From: Acidimicrobiales bacterium
GTDB taxonomy: Bacteria > Actinomycetota > Acidimicrobiia > Acidimicrobiales > UBA8190
Direction: 5' to 3'
DNA length: 64,000 nt
Assembly: GCA_035531755.1 (NCBI GenBank)
Contig: DATKSK010000055.1
Span: 1 to 64,000 of the forward strand
A program made the position numbers and the translations under genes. The notes beneath the pieces were generated by a model, which searched no databases, was not told the origin of the DNA, and saw only the letters and a list, made by a program, of their open reading frames with translations. Shown in pieces: positions 17,330 through 24,860 of the stretch (position 1 is the first letter of the stretch; each line of letters begins with the position of its first letter).

Positions 17330-18402
17330 CCCGGCTCCCACGCCGTGGCCGACGTCGTGCCGCCATGGCCGTCACCCGCCATCCTCGACGAGGGCCCCCC
17401 GGTCCGGTCGGCGCCCTTCTCGACACCGGCCCGCGCTGACCCGGCCCGCGCTGACCCCGCCCGCGCTGACCCGGTCCGCGCGGACCCGGCCCGCGCTGAC
17501 CCGGCCCCGAAGCGCCGCGGCCGCGCACCGAGCAGATGGCCGTCCCCCTCGTCCTCGCTCTTCACGCTCACCACCAGCGGCGACCGCGACAGCGAGTAGA
17601 CGCCGGCGATCAACACCACCATCGCCAGGACCTCGCCGACGAGCCGTCCACCGGCGGTCTGCACGTGGTCGCCGAAGAGCCCGATCCCGATGGCGATCGA
17701 GGCCAGCGGGTCGACGATGACGAGGGCCGACTGCGACGCCGTCACCGGACCGGCCTGGAAGGCGTTCTGCGCCAGGAACATGCCCACGATCCCCATGCCC
17801 GCCATGGCGTACGGGGGCCAGTTCAGGAAGACGTGTGCCCAGCCGTGGGTGATGGCGTCGTTCGTCTGCTTGATGAGCGCGGCGGTGAAGGCGAAGGCGA
17901 TGGCGCCGGCGACACCGAACCACGCGGCGCGCCATGCCGGCGAGCCGAACCGGGCCAGGATGACGGCCACCGACCCTCCGGCGATCACGGCGAAGGACAC
18001 GAGCCCCCACGAGTCGAGGTCGGGGGTCTCGTTGCCACCCGTCGGAGACGACAGCGCCAGGAAGGCGGCCAGCCCGCCGGCGGCGGCGCTCGACCCGACC
18101 CATTCCTTCCACGTGAGGGTCTGGCGGAACCAGAACCCGAGGATGGCGACGAGGAACGGCAGCTCCAGCGTGAGGATGGGCTGGACGGTGGTCAGGCGAC
18201 CGAAATGCAGGGCCAGGAACTGCAGGAGGAACGCCGCGATCATCACGACGAACCCCGCGATCCAGACTTTTCTCCGCACCGCGTAGGCGATGAGGCTCAA
18301 GCGCAGCGTGGCCTCAGCCGGGGCGGTCTCCACACCCATCCGTTGGAGGATGCTCGTCAGGGCATTGGCGAACGCCGCCAGCACGGCGAGCACGTAGGCC
18401 AT
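17326..18402 (-). CDS. DMT-superfamily transporter (EamA-like) with repetitive cytoplasmic tail
   Basis: A 358-residue membrane protein with 9-10 hydrophobic segments and an internal duplication typical of drug/metabolite transporters. The first half includes LTTVQPILTLELPFLVAILG and the second half VTASQSALVIVDPLASIAIG, the characteristic VQP/PL helices. The last 70 residues are hydrophilic and contain a five-residue repeat (GSARA), produced by the 15-bp repeat at 17431-17505. The substrate is unknown. Its stop overlaps the start of the glutamate-type dehydrogenase gene, so both are made together. Confidence 0.88.
   Translation of the reverse strand: MAYVLAVLAAFANALTSILQRMGVETAPAEATLRLSLIAYAVRRKVWIAGFVVMIAAFLLQFLALHFGRLTTVQPILTLELPFLVAILGFWFRQTLTWKEWVGSSAAAGGLAAFLALSSPTGGNETPDLDSWGLVSFAVIAGGSVAVILARFGSPAWRAAWFGVAGAIAFAFTAALIKQTNDAITHGWAHVFLNWPPYAMAGMGIVGMFLAQNAFQAGPVTASQSALVIVDPLASIAIGIGLFGDHVQTAGGRLVGEVLAMVVLIAGVYSLSRSPLVVSVKSEDEGDGHLLGARPRRFGAGSARAGSARTGSARAGSARAGSARAGVEKGADRTGGPSSRMAGDGHGGTTSATAWEPG
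17431..17505. repeat. 15-bp tandem repeat, 5 units, within a coding tail
   Basis: Five near-identical 15-bp units (consensus CCGCGCTGACCCGGC) encode the GSARA repeats in the transporter's C-terminal tail on the minus strand. Confidence 0.85.
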
Positions 18403-18521
18403 CGGAGCCTTTCTACCCCATCAGCCGTGTTTGGCGGCGGTTCGAGGCCCCTCTGTACGCTGGCCCCGCCCCAGCCCGCCGGACGAGGGGTGGGGCGAGG
18501 AACGATGTGAGGGAGAGCCAG

Positions 18522-19748
18522 ATGGCCGACACCATCCCCCTGCAGGAATTCGAGGGCGCCGCACTGGCCTTCCTGAAGGCCAACGCCGAGGCGCGGGTCG
18601 AGGTGGAGCGGGCGTGGGGGGAGGGGTCCGACGAGGTGTCGCTCCTGCCCGAGCGCACCCTCGAGGAGGAGCTCGCCGAGCTCGACGCGGCGCGGGTGTG
18701 GGCCCAGAAGCGCTTCGACGCCGGGTTCGGCTGGATCACCGGCCCCGTTCGGTACGGCGGGCGGGGCCTCACCCGGGACCACCAACGGGCCTACGACGCG
18801 CTGGAGTCCGGCTTCGACACCCCCCCGATGACCGCCTACGGCATCGGCCTCGGCATGGTGGCGCCGACGATCCTGGCCCACGCCACGGAAGAGGTGAAGG
18901 AGCGCTACCTGCGGTCCCTGTGGCGCGGCGACATCGTCGGGTGCCAGCTGTTCAGCGAGCCCGGTGCCGGCAGCGACCTGGCGGGCCTGCAGACGCGGGC
19001 GATCCGCGACGGCGACGAATGGCTCGTGACCGGCCAGAAGGTCTGGACCTCGGGCGCGCACCTGTCGGACATCGGCGAGATCATCTGCCGGACCGATCCC
19101 GACGCGCCCAAGCACAAGGGCCTCACCGGGTTCGTCGTCGACATGCGGGCTCCGGGCGTCGAGATCCGACCGCTGCGCCAGATGACGGGAGGCGCCTCGT
19201 TCAACGAGGTGTTCTTCACCGAGGTGCGCGTCCCCGACTCGCACCGCCTCGGTGACGTGAACGGCGGGTGGTCCGTGGCGCTGACCACGCTCATGAACGA
19301 GCGGGCGGCCATCGGCGGGGGCAGCATGTCCTCGGGCAGCGGCAACCTGAGCACGCCACGCCTGCTGGAGCTCGTCCGGCACCACGGCAAGGCCGGCGAC
19401 CCCCTCGTGCGCCAGCAGATCGCCGAGATCTTCATCAACGGCCGGGTGGCCAACTACACCAACCTGCGGGCCATGGCCAAGATCGCCGGCGGCCAGGCGC
19501 CCGGCCCGGAGATGTCGATCGCCAAGCTGTCGCTGACGGCGAACATGCGACGGATGACGGAGCTGCTCTCGTCGGTGCTCGGCCCGAAGCTGATCGCCGA
19601 CTCCGGAGAGTGGGGCACCTACTCGTGGTCCCAGTTCATCCTCGGCCTGCCCGGCATGCGCATCGCCGGGGGGACCGACGAGGTGCTGCGCAACATCGTC
19701 GGCGAGCGGGTCCTGGGCCTGCCGAAGGAGCCGGCGGCCAAGGCGTAG
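18522..19748 (+). CDS. Acyl-CoA dehydrogenase
   Basis: A 408-residue acyl-CoA dehydrogenase. The ATG at 18522 is preceded by GGGAGA. The FAD-binding middle domain reads CQLFSEPGAGSDLAGL, then VTGQKVWTSGAHLSDIGE and MTGGASFNEVFF. The C-terminal nucleotide-contact loop is GLPGMRIAGGTDEVLRNIVGERVLGLPK. No Glu is obvious at the standard base position before the RIAGG loop, which is common in the subgroup acting on steroid or branched acyl-CoA. It is divergent from the DMT transporter operon (about 120-bp gap). Confidence 0.92.
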   Translation: MADTIPLQEFEGAALAFLKANAEARVEVERAWGEGSDEVSLLPERTLEEELAELDAARVWAQKRFDAGFGWITGPVRYGGRGLTRDHQRAYDALESGFDTPPMTAYGIGLGMVAPTILAHATEEVKERYLRSLWRGDIVGCQLFSEPGAGSDLAGLQTRAIRDGDEWLVTGQKVWTSGAHLSDIGEIICRTDPDAPKHKGLTGFVVDMRAPGVEIRPLRQMTGGASFNEVFFTEVRVPDSHRLGDVNGGWSVALTTLMNERAAIGGGSMSSGSGNLSTPRLLELVRHHGKAGDPLVRQQIAEIFINGRVANYTNLRAMAKIAGGQAPGPEMSIAKLSLTANMRRMTELLSSVLGPKLIADSGEWGTYSWSQFILGLPGMRIAGGTDEVLRNIVGERVLGLPKEPAAKA

Positions 19749-19763
19749 CCCCCCGTGCCGGCG

Positions 19764-20876
19764 TCAGTCGCCGTCGGCGAGCTCGGGGGCGGGGGGCATC
19801 TCGCCGGCGTGCAGCCGGCCCCCGGCGGGCCACACCGTGAGCCCCCAGGGGAGGTTGTCGACGAACGCCCAGGACCGCCGGTGCACCGCGCTCAGCCCGT
19901 AGCCGCACAGCGCCCGCTGGTGTGCCGGGGAGGGGTACCCCTTGTTCCGCTCGAAGTCGAACGGCGGATAGGACGCGGCCGTCGCCCGCATGATCCGGTC
20001 ACGGGTCACCTTGGCCAGGACGGAGGCGGCCGCCACGGAGGCGCACCGTGCGTCTCCCTTGACCACCGTCTCCACCGGCGGGGCCCACGACGCGTCGAGC
20101 CCGACCCCGTCGGGCCCCGTCCCGACGAGGGCGGAGTCGTGCGGGCCGTCGGCACCGGCCGCGCCCTCGCCACGGAGCGCGCCCTCGCCACGGAGCGCCT
20201 CCTCTCCACGGAACCCTCCGCCGGGACCGCCAGGCCCGCCGCCGGGGCGGTATGCGCCGTTCCCACCGCCGCCCAGCGCGGCGCCCAGCGCGACGTCGGC
20301 GTCGGCGTCGCCGCCCAGCGCGGCGTCGGCGTCGGCGTCGCCGCCCAGCGCGACGTCGGCGTCGAAGAGTGTCGGCGCCGCCGGGGGGCTCACGTAGTCG
20401 AACGTGCCGTCGAGCACGACGGCGTCGGGCACCAGGCCCGGAGGCAGTGCGCCGAAGGCCCGCCGTGTGGCCAGGCGCAACGCGGCCGTCATCCCGAGCC
20501 GGTCACACTCGTCGGGGCCGGCGTGGCCGACCGCCCATCCGGTGCACCAGGCCGCCACCGTGTCGAAGATCGACTCCCGGACGTCCTCGGTCAGCTGTTT
20601 GGAGTCGCGCAGCCCTCGGGGGATCCGCCGGGACGACTCCTCGAGCACGGCCACACCCACGCTGAGCGGCCCCGCCCACGCGCCACGCCCGACTTCGTCG
20701 ACACCGGCCACGAGTCGGTGGCCCTCGCTCCACATGGTGCGTTCGTGCGCCCAGCCCGGTCGGGCCGCAGCGATGCGGGTGGCGCGCTTCTTCATCGCCA
20801 CCGAGGAGGCCACGCGAGCCCCTCCCCCGGGCGCCTGCCCGGTCCGCGCCCGGGGCGTGACCTTCACCTCGGCCAT
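19764..20876 (-). CDS. rnhB: Ribonuclease HII with a repetitive central insert
   Basis: RNase HII cuts the RNA strand at ribonucleotides embedded in DNA. Landmarks: AGVDEVGRGAWAGP (Asp 60, Glu 61), LRDSKQLTE, LDGTFDYV (third acid Asp 156), SVLAKVTRDRIM (fourth acid Asp 294), and the end FERNKGYPSPAHQRAL. Between the third and fourth acidic residues (about 165-266) sits an insert of about 100 residues made of DVALGGDADA-like and Gly-rich repeats, absent from normal RNase HII (about 200-250 residues). The start is uncertain; I use the ATG at 20876, with 20795 as an alternative. Confidence 0.88.
   Translation of the reverse strand: MAEVKVTPRARTGQAPGGGARVASSVAMKKRATRIAAARPGWAHERTMWSEGHRLVAGVDEVGRGAWAGPLSVGVAVLEESSRRIPRGLRDSKQLTEDVRESIFDTVAAWCTGWAVGHAGPDECDRLGMTAALRLATRRAFGALPPGLVPDAVVLDGTFDYVSPPAAPTLFDADVALGGDADADAALGGDADADVALGAALGGGGNGAYRPGGGPGGPGGGFRGEEALRGEGALRGEGAAGADGPHDSALVGTGPDGVGLDASWAPPVETVVKGDARCASVAAASVLAKVTRDRIMRATAASYPPFDFERNKGYPSPAHQRALCGYGLSAVHRRSWAFVDNLPWGLTVWPAGGRLHAGEMPPAPELADGD
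20161..20364. repeat. 18-bp and 30-bp tandem repeats inside rnhB
   Basis: Two exact 18-bp copies occur at 20161-20196, with a diverged third. Further along come 2.8 copies of a 30-bp unit at 20281-20364. Together they encode the low-complexity insert of RNase HII. Both periods are multiples of three, so the frame is kept. Confidence 0.85.
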
Positions 20877-21022
20877 GTCCCGCGCTTTCGTCGTGCGCAC
20901 ATTGGCCTCGTGTTGTCCACCCGCCTCTTGTCGGGGAGGGTCGGAGCGCCCATCATGGGAAGGGTCGACAGCAACGCCACCCCCGTGGCCTCCCCGGCTC
21001 CGGGGGACTGGAGGGCACCCGT

Positions 21023-21262
21023 ATGACGAAGGGTCTGATCGACTCCCCCGCCGGCACGACCACGACCACGCTGGAACGGGGCACCCGCGTCGACGTGCGC
21101 AACCGCTTCGTCGGCGCATGGAGCCACGGCTTCGAAGTGGCCGAGCGGGTCGGCGAGGGGTACCGGATCCGGCGCCTGTCCGACGACAGCGTCCTCCCCG
21201 ACGTCTTCGTGACGGAGGACCTCAGGCCGGAGCGCCGCAAGCAGGGCCTGTGGTGGTACTGA
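21023..21262 (+). CDS. Conserved small hypothetical protein ending in KQGLWWY
   Basis: A 79-residue soluble protein. After a Thr-rich start it has alternating strands (TRVDVRNRFVGAWSHGFEVAERV, RIRRLSDDSVLPDVF) and an invariant-looking RRKQGLWWY end. I recall similar short proteins of unknown function across actinobacteria. The compact beta pattern suggests a Tudor- or SH3-like barrel, but this is guesswork. It is divergent from rnhB and convergent with the GYD-domain gene. Confidence 0.65.
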   Translation: MTKGLIDSPAGTTTTTLERGTRVDVRNRFVGAWSHGFEVAERVGEGYRIRRLSDDSVLPDVFVTEDLRPERRKQGLWWY

Positions 21263-21268
21263 CGTAGA

Positions 21269-21286
21269 CCGGGGGCCGGGCCCCGG
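21269..21286. terminator. Possible bidirectional terminator
   Basis: CCGGGG, a six-base loop and CCCCGG form a 6-bp GC stem just after the KQGLWWY gene and before the end of the convergent GYD gene. There is no T-run, which is common in high-GC actinobacteria, so support is weak. Confidence 0.35.
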
Positions 21287-21319
21287 GCGGCTGGGGTGAG
21301 GGCGGGTCGGCGCCACTGC

Positions 21320-21610
21320 CTACGGCGTGCCCAGCGTCTCGATGAACTCGTCGATCGGGACGGCGATGAGCGTCTTGGTCTTGAGGGTGCCGCGCGCGCC
21401 GAGGGCGACCGCCACTCGGGTCACGACCTTTTCGTCCGGCGCCTCGAGGATCGTGGCGAAGTCGTATTGCCCGAGCAGGGCCCATTGGGCGACCACCGTG
21501 GCGCCCATGGCCTCGACCTCGGCGTTGACCTCTTTCAACCGCTGCGGGTTCAGCCGCAGCGTCGCCATCCCCTCGGGCCCCAAGGTGGAGAGCATGAGGA
21601 ACGTCGCCAT
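21320..21610 (-). CDS. GYD-domain protein
   Basis: A 96-residue GYD-domain protein with a ferredoxin-like dimeric fold. It has the MATFLMLSTLGPEG start, a helix LKEVNAEVEAMGA, and the hallmark GQYDFATILEAPDE (the G-x-Y-D signature). The second half (LGARGTLKTKTLIAVPIDEF) matches the family's TLRA..ALPMDEF pattern. The family is of unknown biochemical function. It precedes cutA on the same strand in transcription order. Confidence 0.85.
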   Translation of the reverse strand: MATFLMLSTLGPEGMATLRLNPQRLKEVNAEVEAMGATVVAQWALLGQYDFATILEAPDEKVVTRVAVALGARGTLKTKTLIAVPIDEFIETLGTP

Positions 21611-21789
21611 GCGGCACGCTACCCCACGGCTCCGCCCCGACGGGCGAGCGCCGAGGCTGGCGGCGCCTCGGGACGACGATGCACAACAGGTCCGCGACCA
21701 GGACGTTGGCGTCGCTCCCCGGCGGTGACCAGGACGGTCGCGTCCGCCCGTTGCAGTCGGCCCGCGGCGCGGGCCGACTGCTGCAGCAC

Positions 21790-22116
21790 CTACTGGCGAG
21801 CTCGGGTCTCCTCGTCGATCCAGGCCAGGTAGTCGGCGTCACCCGCGACGATCGGCGTCGCGATGATCTCGGGCACGTCGTAACTGTGCGCAGCCCGCAG
21901 GGCGTCGATGAGCGGCGTCAGCCGGGCCGCGGTCGTCTTCAGCTGGCATACCCACTCCGTCGTCGACGTGATGCCGCCCTGCCACCAGTAGGTCGAGGTG
22001 ATCGGTCCGGACACCTGGGCGCACGCCGCCAACCGCGACTCGACCGCCATGTTCCCCAGATGGCTGGCCTCGTCGGCGTCAGGGGCCGTCAGCCTCACCT
22101 GGAAGTGGCCGTCCAT
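21790..22116 (-). CDS. cutA: Divalent-cation tolerance protein CutA
   Basis: A 108-residue trimeric CutA protein, linked in other bacteria to copper tolerance. After MDGHFQVRLTAPDADEA comes the hallmark LAACAQVSGPITSTYWWQG, where the family usually reads AAC(V/A)N..P...S.Y.W.G, followed by a helix and SYDVPEIIATPI, then YLAWIDEETR. The longer open frame starting at 22281 has no homologous sequence, so I start at the ATG at 22116. It lies between the DUF2127 gene upstream and the GYD gene downstream on the same strand. Confidence 0.88.
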   Translation of the reverse strand: MDGHFQVRLTAPDADEASHLGNMAVESRLAACAQVSGPITSTYWWQGGITSTTEWVCQLKTTAARLTPLIDALRAAHSYDVPEIIATPIVAGDADYLAWIDEETRARQ

Positions 22117-22222
22117 CGTCGTCGACGCTACCGGCAGCGACCCGCGAGGGCGTCTCGGGTTGCGCTCGAGTCCGGGTCCGCCCGCCGAGGGAGGTCGGCG
22201 ACAGGGCCCGTGCCCGTCGGGA

Positions 22223-23014
22223 TCAGGCCCCCGGCGAGCCGGCCACAGCTCGCTCGAGCGCACCCCAGTCTGCAGCCGCACGGCGTCGTTCGTCCTCCGC
22301 CTGTTGGCCGCCGTTGAGCCCGAAGAGCCGCTTCGCCCACAACAGGTAGAGGGCGATCGCCAGGTTGACCACGAACGTGACGATCTTCAGGACGCTCACG
22401 CGCGACGTCAGCTCGTAGACCTCCAAGGGGAGCAGGGCCGCCGTGGCGACGAATGTCAGGTACTCCGCCCATCGCTTGGCGAACCACAGCCCGACCATCT
22501 CCACCGCCTCCAGCGCCGCGAAGGCGGCGACGCCGGCTCCCGCCTCTTTCAGGTGCGCGGGCGTGATGCTGAAGTAGTGCCGGAACCGGCCCAGGAAGGG
22601 ATGGGCACGGGACGGGCCGCCGAAGGCCTCGACGATCTGGGAGTAGTCCCGCTGGAGGGCAGCATGGTCGCCCACGAAGAAGAAGATCACGACGGCGAGC
22701 GCGGCCAGGAGGACGACGTGCAGGGCGCGGTCGAGCGCGATCAGCCGCAACACGTAGCGGTCCCGCAGCAGCGGCCCGCGAAGCGGGAGTTCGATCTCGT
22801 CCCGGGACGGGACGGTGTCCCTGGTCGGTGCCTCCGGTGGGCGCCGCGGGAACCAGCCGTCGCACCGGAGGCAGCGGTGCCAGCGCGTGCCGGCGTACTC
22901 GCGCACGACGACGGAATCGACGTCGGTCACCCTGTCGGCGTCGAGCCCCACCAGGTGGTGCCCCCGCCATCCACAGGTGAACAGCTCGTAGCGGTCCGGA
23001 GGCCGGGATCTCAT
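22223..23014 (-). CDS. DUF2127 membrane protein with an N-terminal Cys motif
   Basis: A 263-residue protein. A soluble N-terminus carries FTCGWRGHH and WHRCLRCDGWF (C-x2-C, possible zinc knuckle). Four hydrophobic segments follow in the DUF2127 pattern: LRLIALDRALHVVLLAALAV, a loop with the HYFSITPAHL stretch, VEMVGLWFAKRWAEYLTFVAT and EVYELTSRVSVLKIVTFVVN. The family is of unknown function. The Cys motif in front of the DUF2127 part may make it a sensor or metal-responsive membrane protein, but that is inference. Confidence 0.82.
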   Translation of the reverse strand: MRSRPPDRYELFTCGWRGHHLVGLDADRVTDVDSVVVREYAGTRWHRCLRCDGWFPRRPPEAPTRDTVPSRDEIELPLRGPLLRDRYVLRLIALDRALHVVLLAALAVVIFFFVGDHAALQRDYSQIVEAFGGPSRAHPFLGRFRHYFSITPAHLKEAGAGVAAFAALEAVEMVGLWFAKRWAEYLTFVATAALLPLEVYELTSRVSVLKIVTFVVNLAIALYLLWAKRLFGLNGGQQAEDERRRAAADWGALERAVAGSPGA

Positions 23015-23214
23015 GCGACCCTCCGCTCCCGGTGGTCACGGGGGACCATGCCACCGTTCGCGAGATGCACTCCAGGTGACCCGCCCTCCATGGGGTCAGC
23101 CTCCCACCCGGGCCGTGCACGTGGGGTGACTCCCCCGACGGGTCGGAATCGTGGTGCGAGCGACCGGCGGCCCGACCGCCCGCGGCCGCCGGCCCGGATC
23201 GCAGCGCACCACGC

Positions 23215-24750
23215 TCAGCGCAATTCCGAGCGCACGACCTTCCCCATCGAATTGCGCGGCAGGGCGTCGACGACCCGCACCTGGCGGGGCCGCTTGTAGG
23301 GGGCCAGCCGTTCGGCCGCGTACGCCAACAGCGCGTCGGCGTCGGGTGGTCCTGCGCCGTCGGGGACGACCCAGGCGGTGACCACCTCGCCCCACTCGTC
23401 CGACGGCGTGCCGGTGACGGCGGCCTCGAGCACCGACGGATGGCCGAGGAGGACGTCCTCGACCTCGGCGGGGTACACGTTGTACCCACCCGAGACGATG
23501 AGCTCGGTGGCCCGGCCGAGCAGCCGCACGTAGCCGTCCTCGACCTCGGCGAGGTCCCCGGTGCAGAACCACCCGTTGGCGAAGGCCGCCGCCGTGGCGG
23601 CCGGACGTTCCCAGTAGCCGGCGAACACCGACGGCCCCCTCACCAGCACCTGGGAGCCCGGGGCCTCCACCGTGGCCTCGACCCCCGGGAAGGGGAACCC
23701 GACGGTCCCGGGTCGGCGCTCGCCCTCGTACGGGTTGGACAGCGTCATGAGCGTCTCGGTCATCCCGTAGCGCTCGAGCACGTCGATCCCGGCCGACGCC
23801 CTGATGGCCTCGTGCAGCTCGGGCCGCAGCGGGGCCGACCCCGACACGGCCAGGCGCAGCGTCGCCAGCGCACCCACCCGGCTCGATCCGGCCAGGCGGT
23901 GGTACATGGTCGGGACACCGAAGAACAGCGTCGCCCGGTGCCGCCCGCACGCGTCGAGGACCATGTCGACGTCGAAGCGCGGCAGCAGCACGGCGGAGGC
24001 ACCGGTGAGCAGCGAGGTGTACAGGGCGACGCACAGGCCGTGGCCGTGGAAGACGGGCAGCGCGTGCACCAGGCGGTCGTCGGGGGCCCACCGCCACGTG
24101 ACGGCGACCGCCTCGCTGTTGGCCAGGAGGTTGGCATGGGTGAGCACGGCGCCCTTGGGAGCGCCGGTGGTGCCCGACGTGTACGCCACCAGGGCGGGAT
24201 CGCCGGGCTCGGCGGTGTCGAGCGCGCCCCGGTCTGGATCACCCCGGTCGAGCGCGCCCCGGGCGAGCGCGCCCCGGTCGAGCGCGCCCCGGTCGGGATC
24301 GCCGGCAGGCTCCCCGGCCAGCACCTCGAGGTCGGGGGCGGCCACCACGATCCTGCCGGCGGCGGCCGCCGAGACCAGGCGGGCGCGGGCGGCGTCGTCC
24401 ACCACGGCCGCCGCCGGCCGCACGTCCCCCACGATGTGGGTGAGCTCGCGCTCGGTGTACGCCGGGTTGACGGGCACGACGACGAGGCCCAGCCGCAGGG
24501 CGGCGATGTTGACCACCACCGCGGGCAACGACGACTGCGTGCTCCACACCAGGCGGTCCCCGCGCCGCAGACCGAGGCGCCGCAGCCCGCCGGCGGCGAG
24601 GCGGGTCAGCTCCTCGAGCTCGCCCGCCCCGCACCAGCCGCGGCCCGGGCCGGACTCGTCGAGCAGGGCCGGGGCGCCGGGGTCGGCGGCCCACCGCTGC
24701 GCCCACGCCGCCGGCAGGGTGCCGCGGGCGGTGAGGTCCCCGACGTGCAT
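23215..24750 (-). CDS. Acyl-CoA synthetase, malonyl-CoA synthetase (MatB)-like
   Basis: A 511-residue AMP-forming ligase that would activate a carboxylic acid to its CoA thioester. ATP loop VAYTSGTTGAPKGA, FFGVPTMYHRLA, motif YGMTETLM, hinge ATELIVSGGYNVYPAEVEDVL and catalytic Lys in RNSMGKV are all present. The PTMYHRLA and RNSMGKV versions recall MatB, which uses malonate or methylmalonate. I start at the ATG at 24750. An insert of five-residue units (DRGAL) precedes the ATP loop, encoded by the 15-bp repeat at 24220-24294. It is divergent from the alpha-mannosidase gene. Confidence 0.88.
   Translation of the reverse strand: MHVGDLTARGTLPAAWAQRWAADPGAPALLDESGPGRGWCGAGELEELTRLAAGGLRRLGLRRGDRLVWSTQSSLPAVVVNIAALRLGLVVVPVNPAYTERELTHIVGDVRPAAAVVDDAARARLVSAAAAGRIVVAAPDLEVLAGEPAGDPDRGALDRGALARGALDRGDPDRGALDTAEPGDPALVAYTSGTTGAPKGAVLTHANLLANSEAVAVTWRWAPDDRLVHALPVFHGHGLCVALYTSLLTGASAVLLPRFDVDMVLDACGRHRATLFFGVPTMYHRLAGSSRVGALATLRLAVSGSAPLRPELHEAIRASAGIDVLERYGMTETLMTLSNPYEGERRPGTVGFPFPGVEATVEAPGSQVLVRGPSVFAGYWERPAATAAAFANGWFCTGDLAEVEDGYVRLLGRATELIVSGGYNVYPAEVEDVLLGHPSVLEAAVTGTPSDEWGEVVTAWVVPDGAGPPDADALLAYAAERLAPYKRPRQVRVVDALPRNSMGKVVRSELR
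24220..24294. repeat. 15-bp tandem repeat within the acyl-CoA synthetase gene
   Basis: Five 15-bp units (consensus GAGCGCGCCCCGGTC; the second is diverged) encode DRGAL-type repeats in a surface loop just before the ATP-binding signature. Confidence 0.85.
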
Positions 24751-24860
24751 GTCCGTGCCCGCCGGCAGGTGCGCACGCCACGGGCGGGGTTGCACGAGGC
24801 GTCACGGTAGCAACCCCGGCCGGGCCCGTTCAGGAGGCCGGTTCTCGGTAATGTCGGCCC

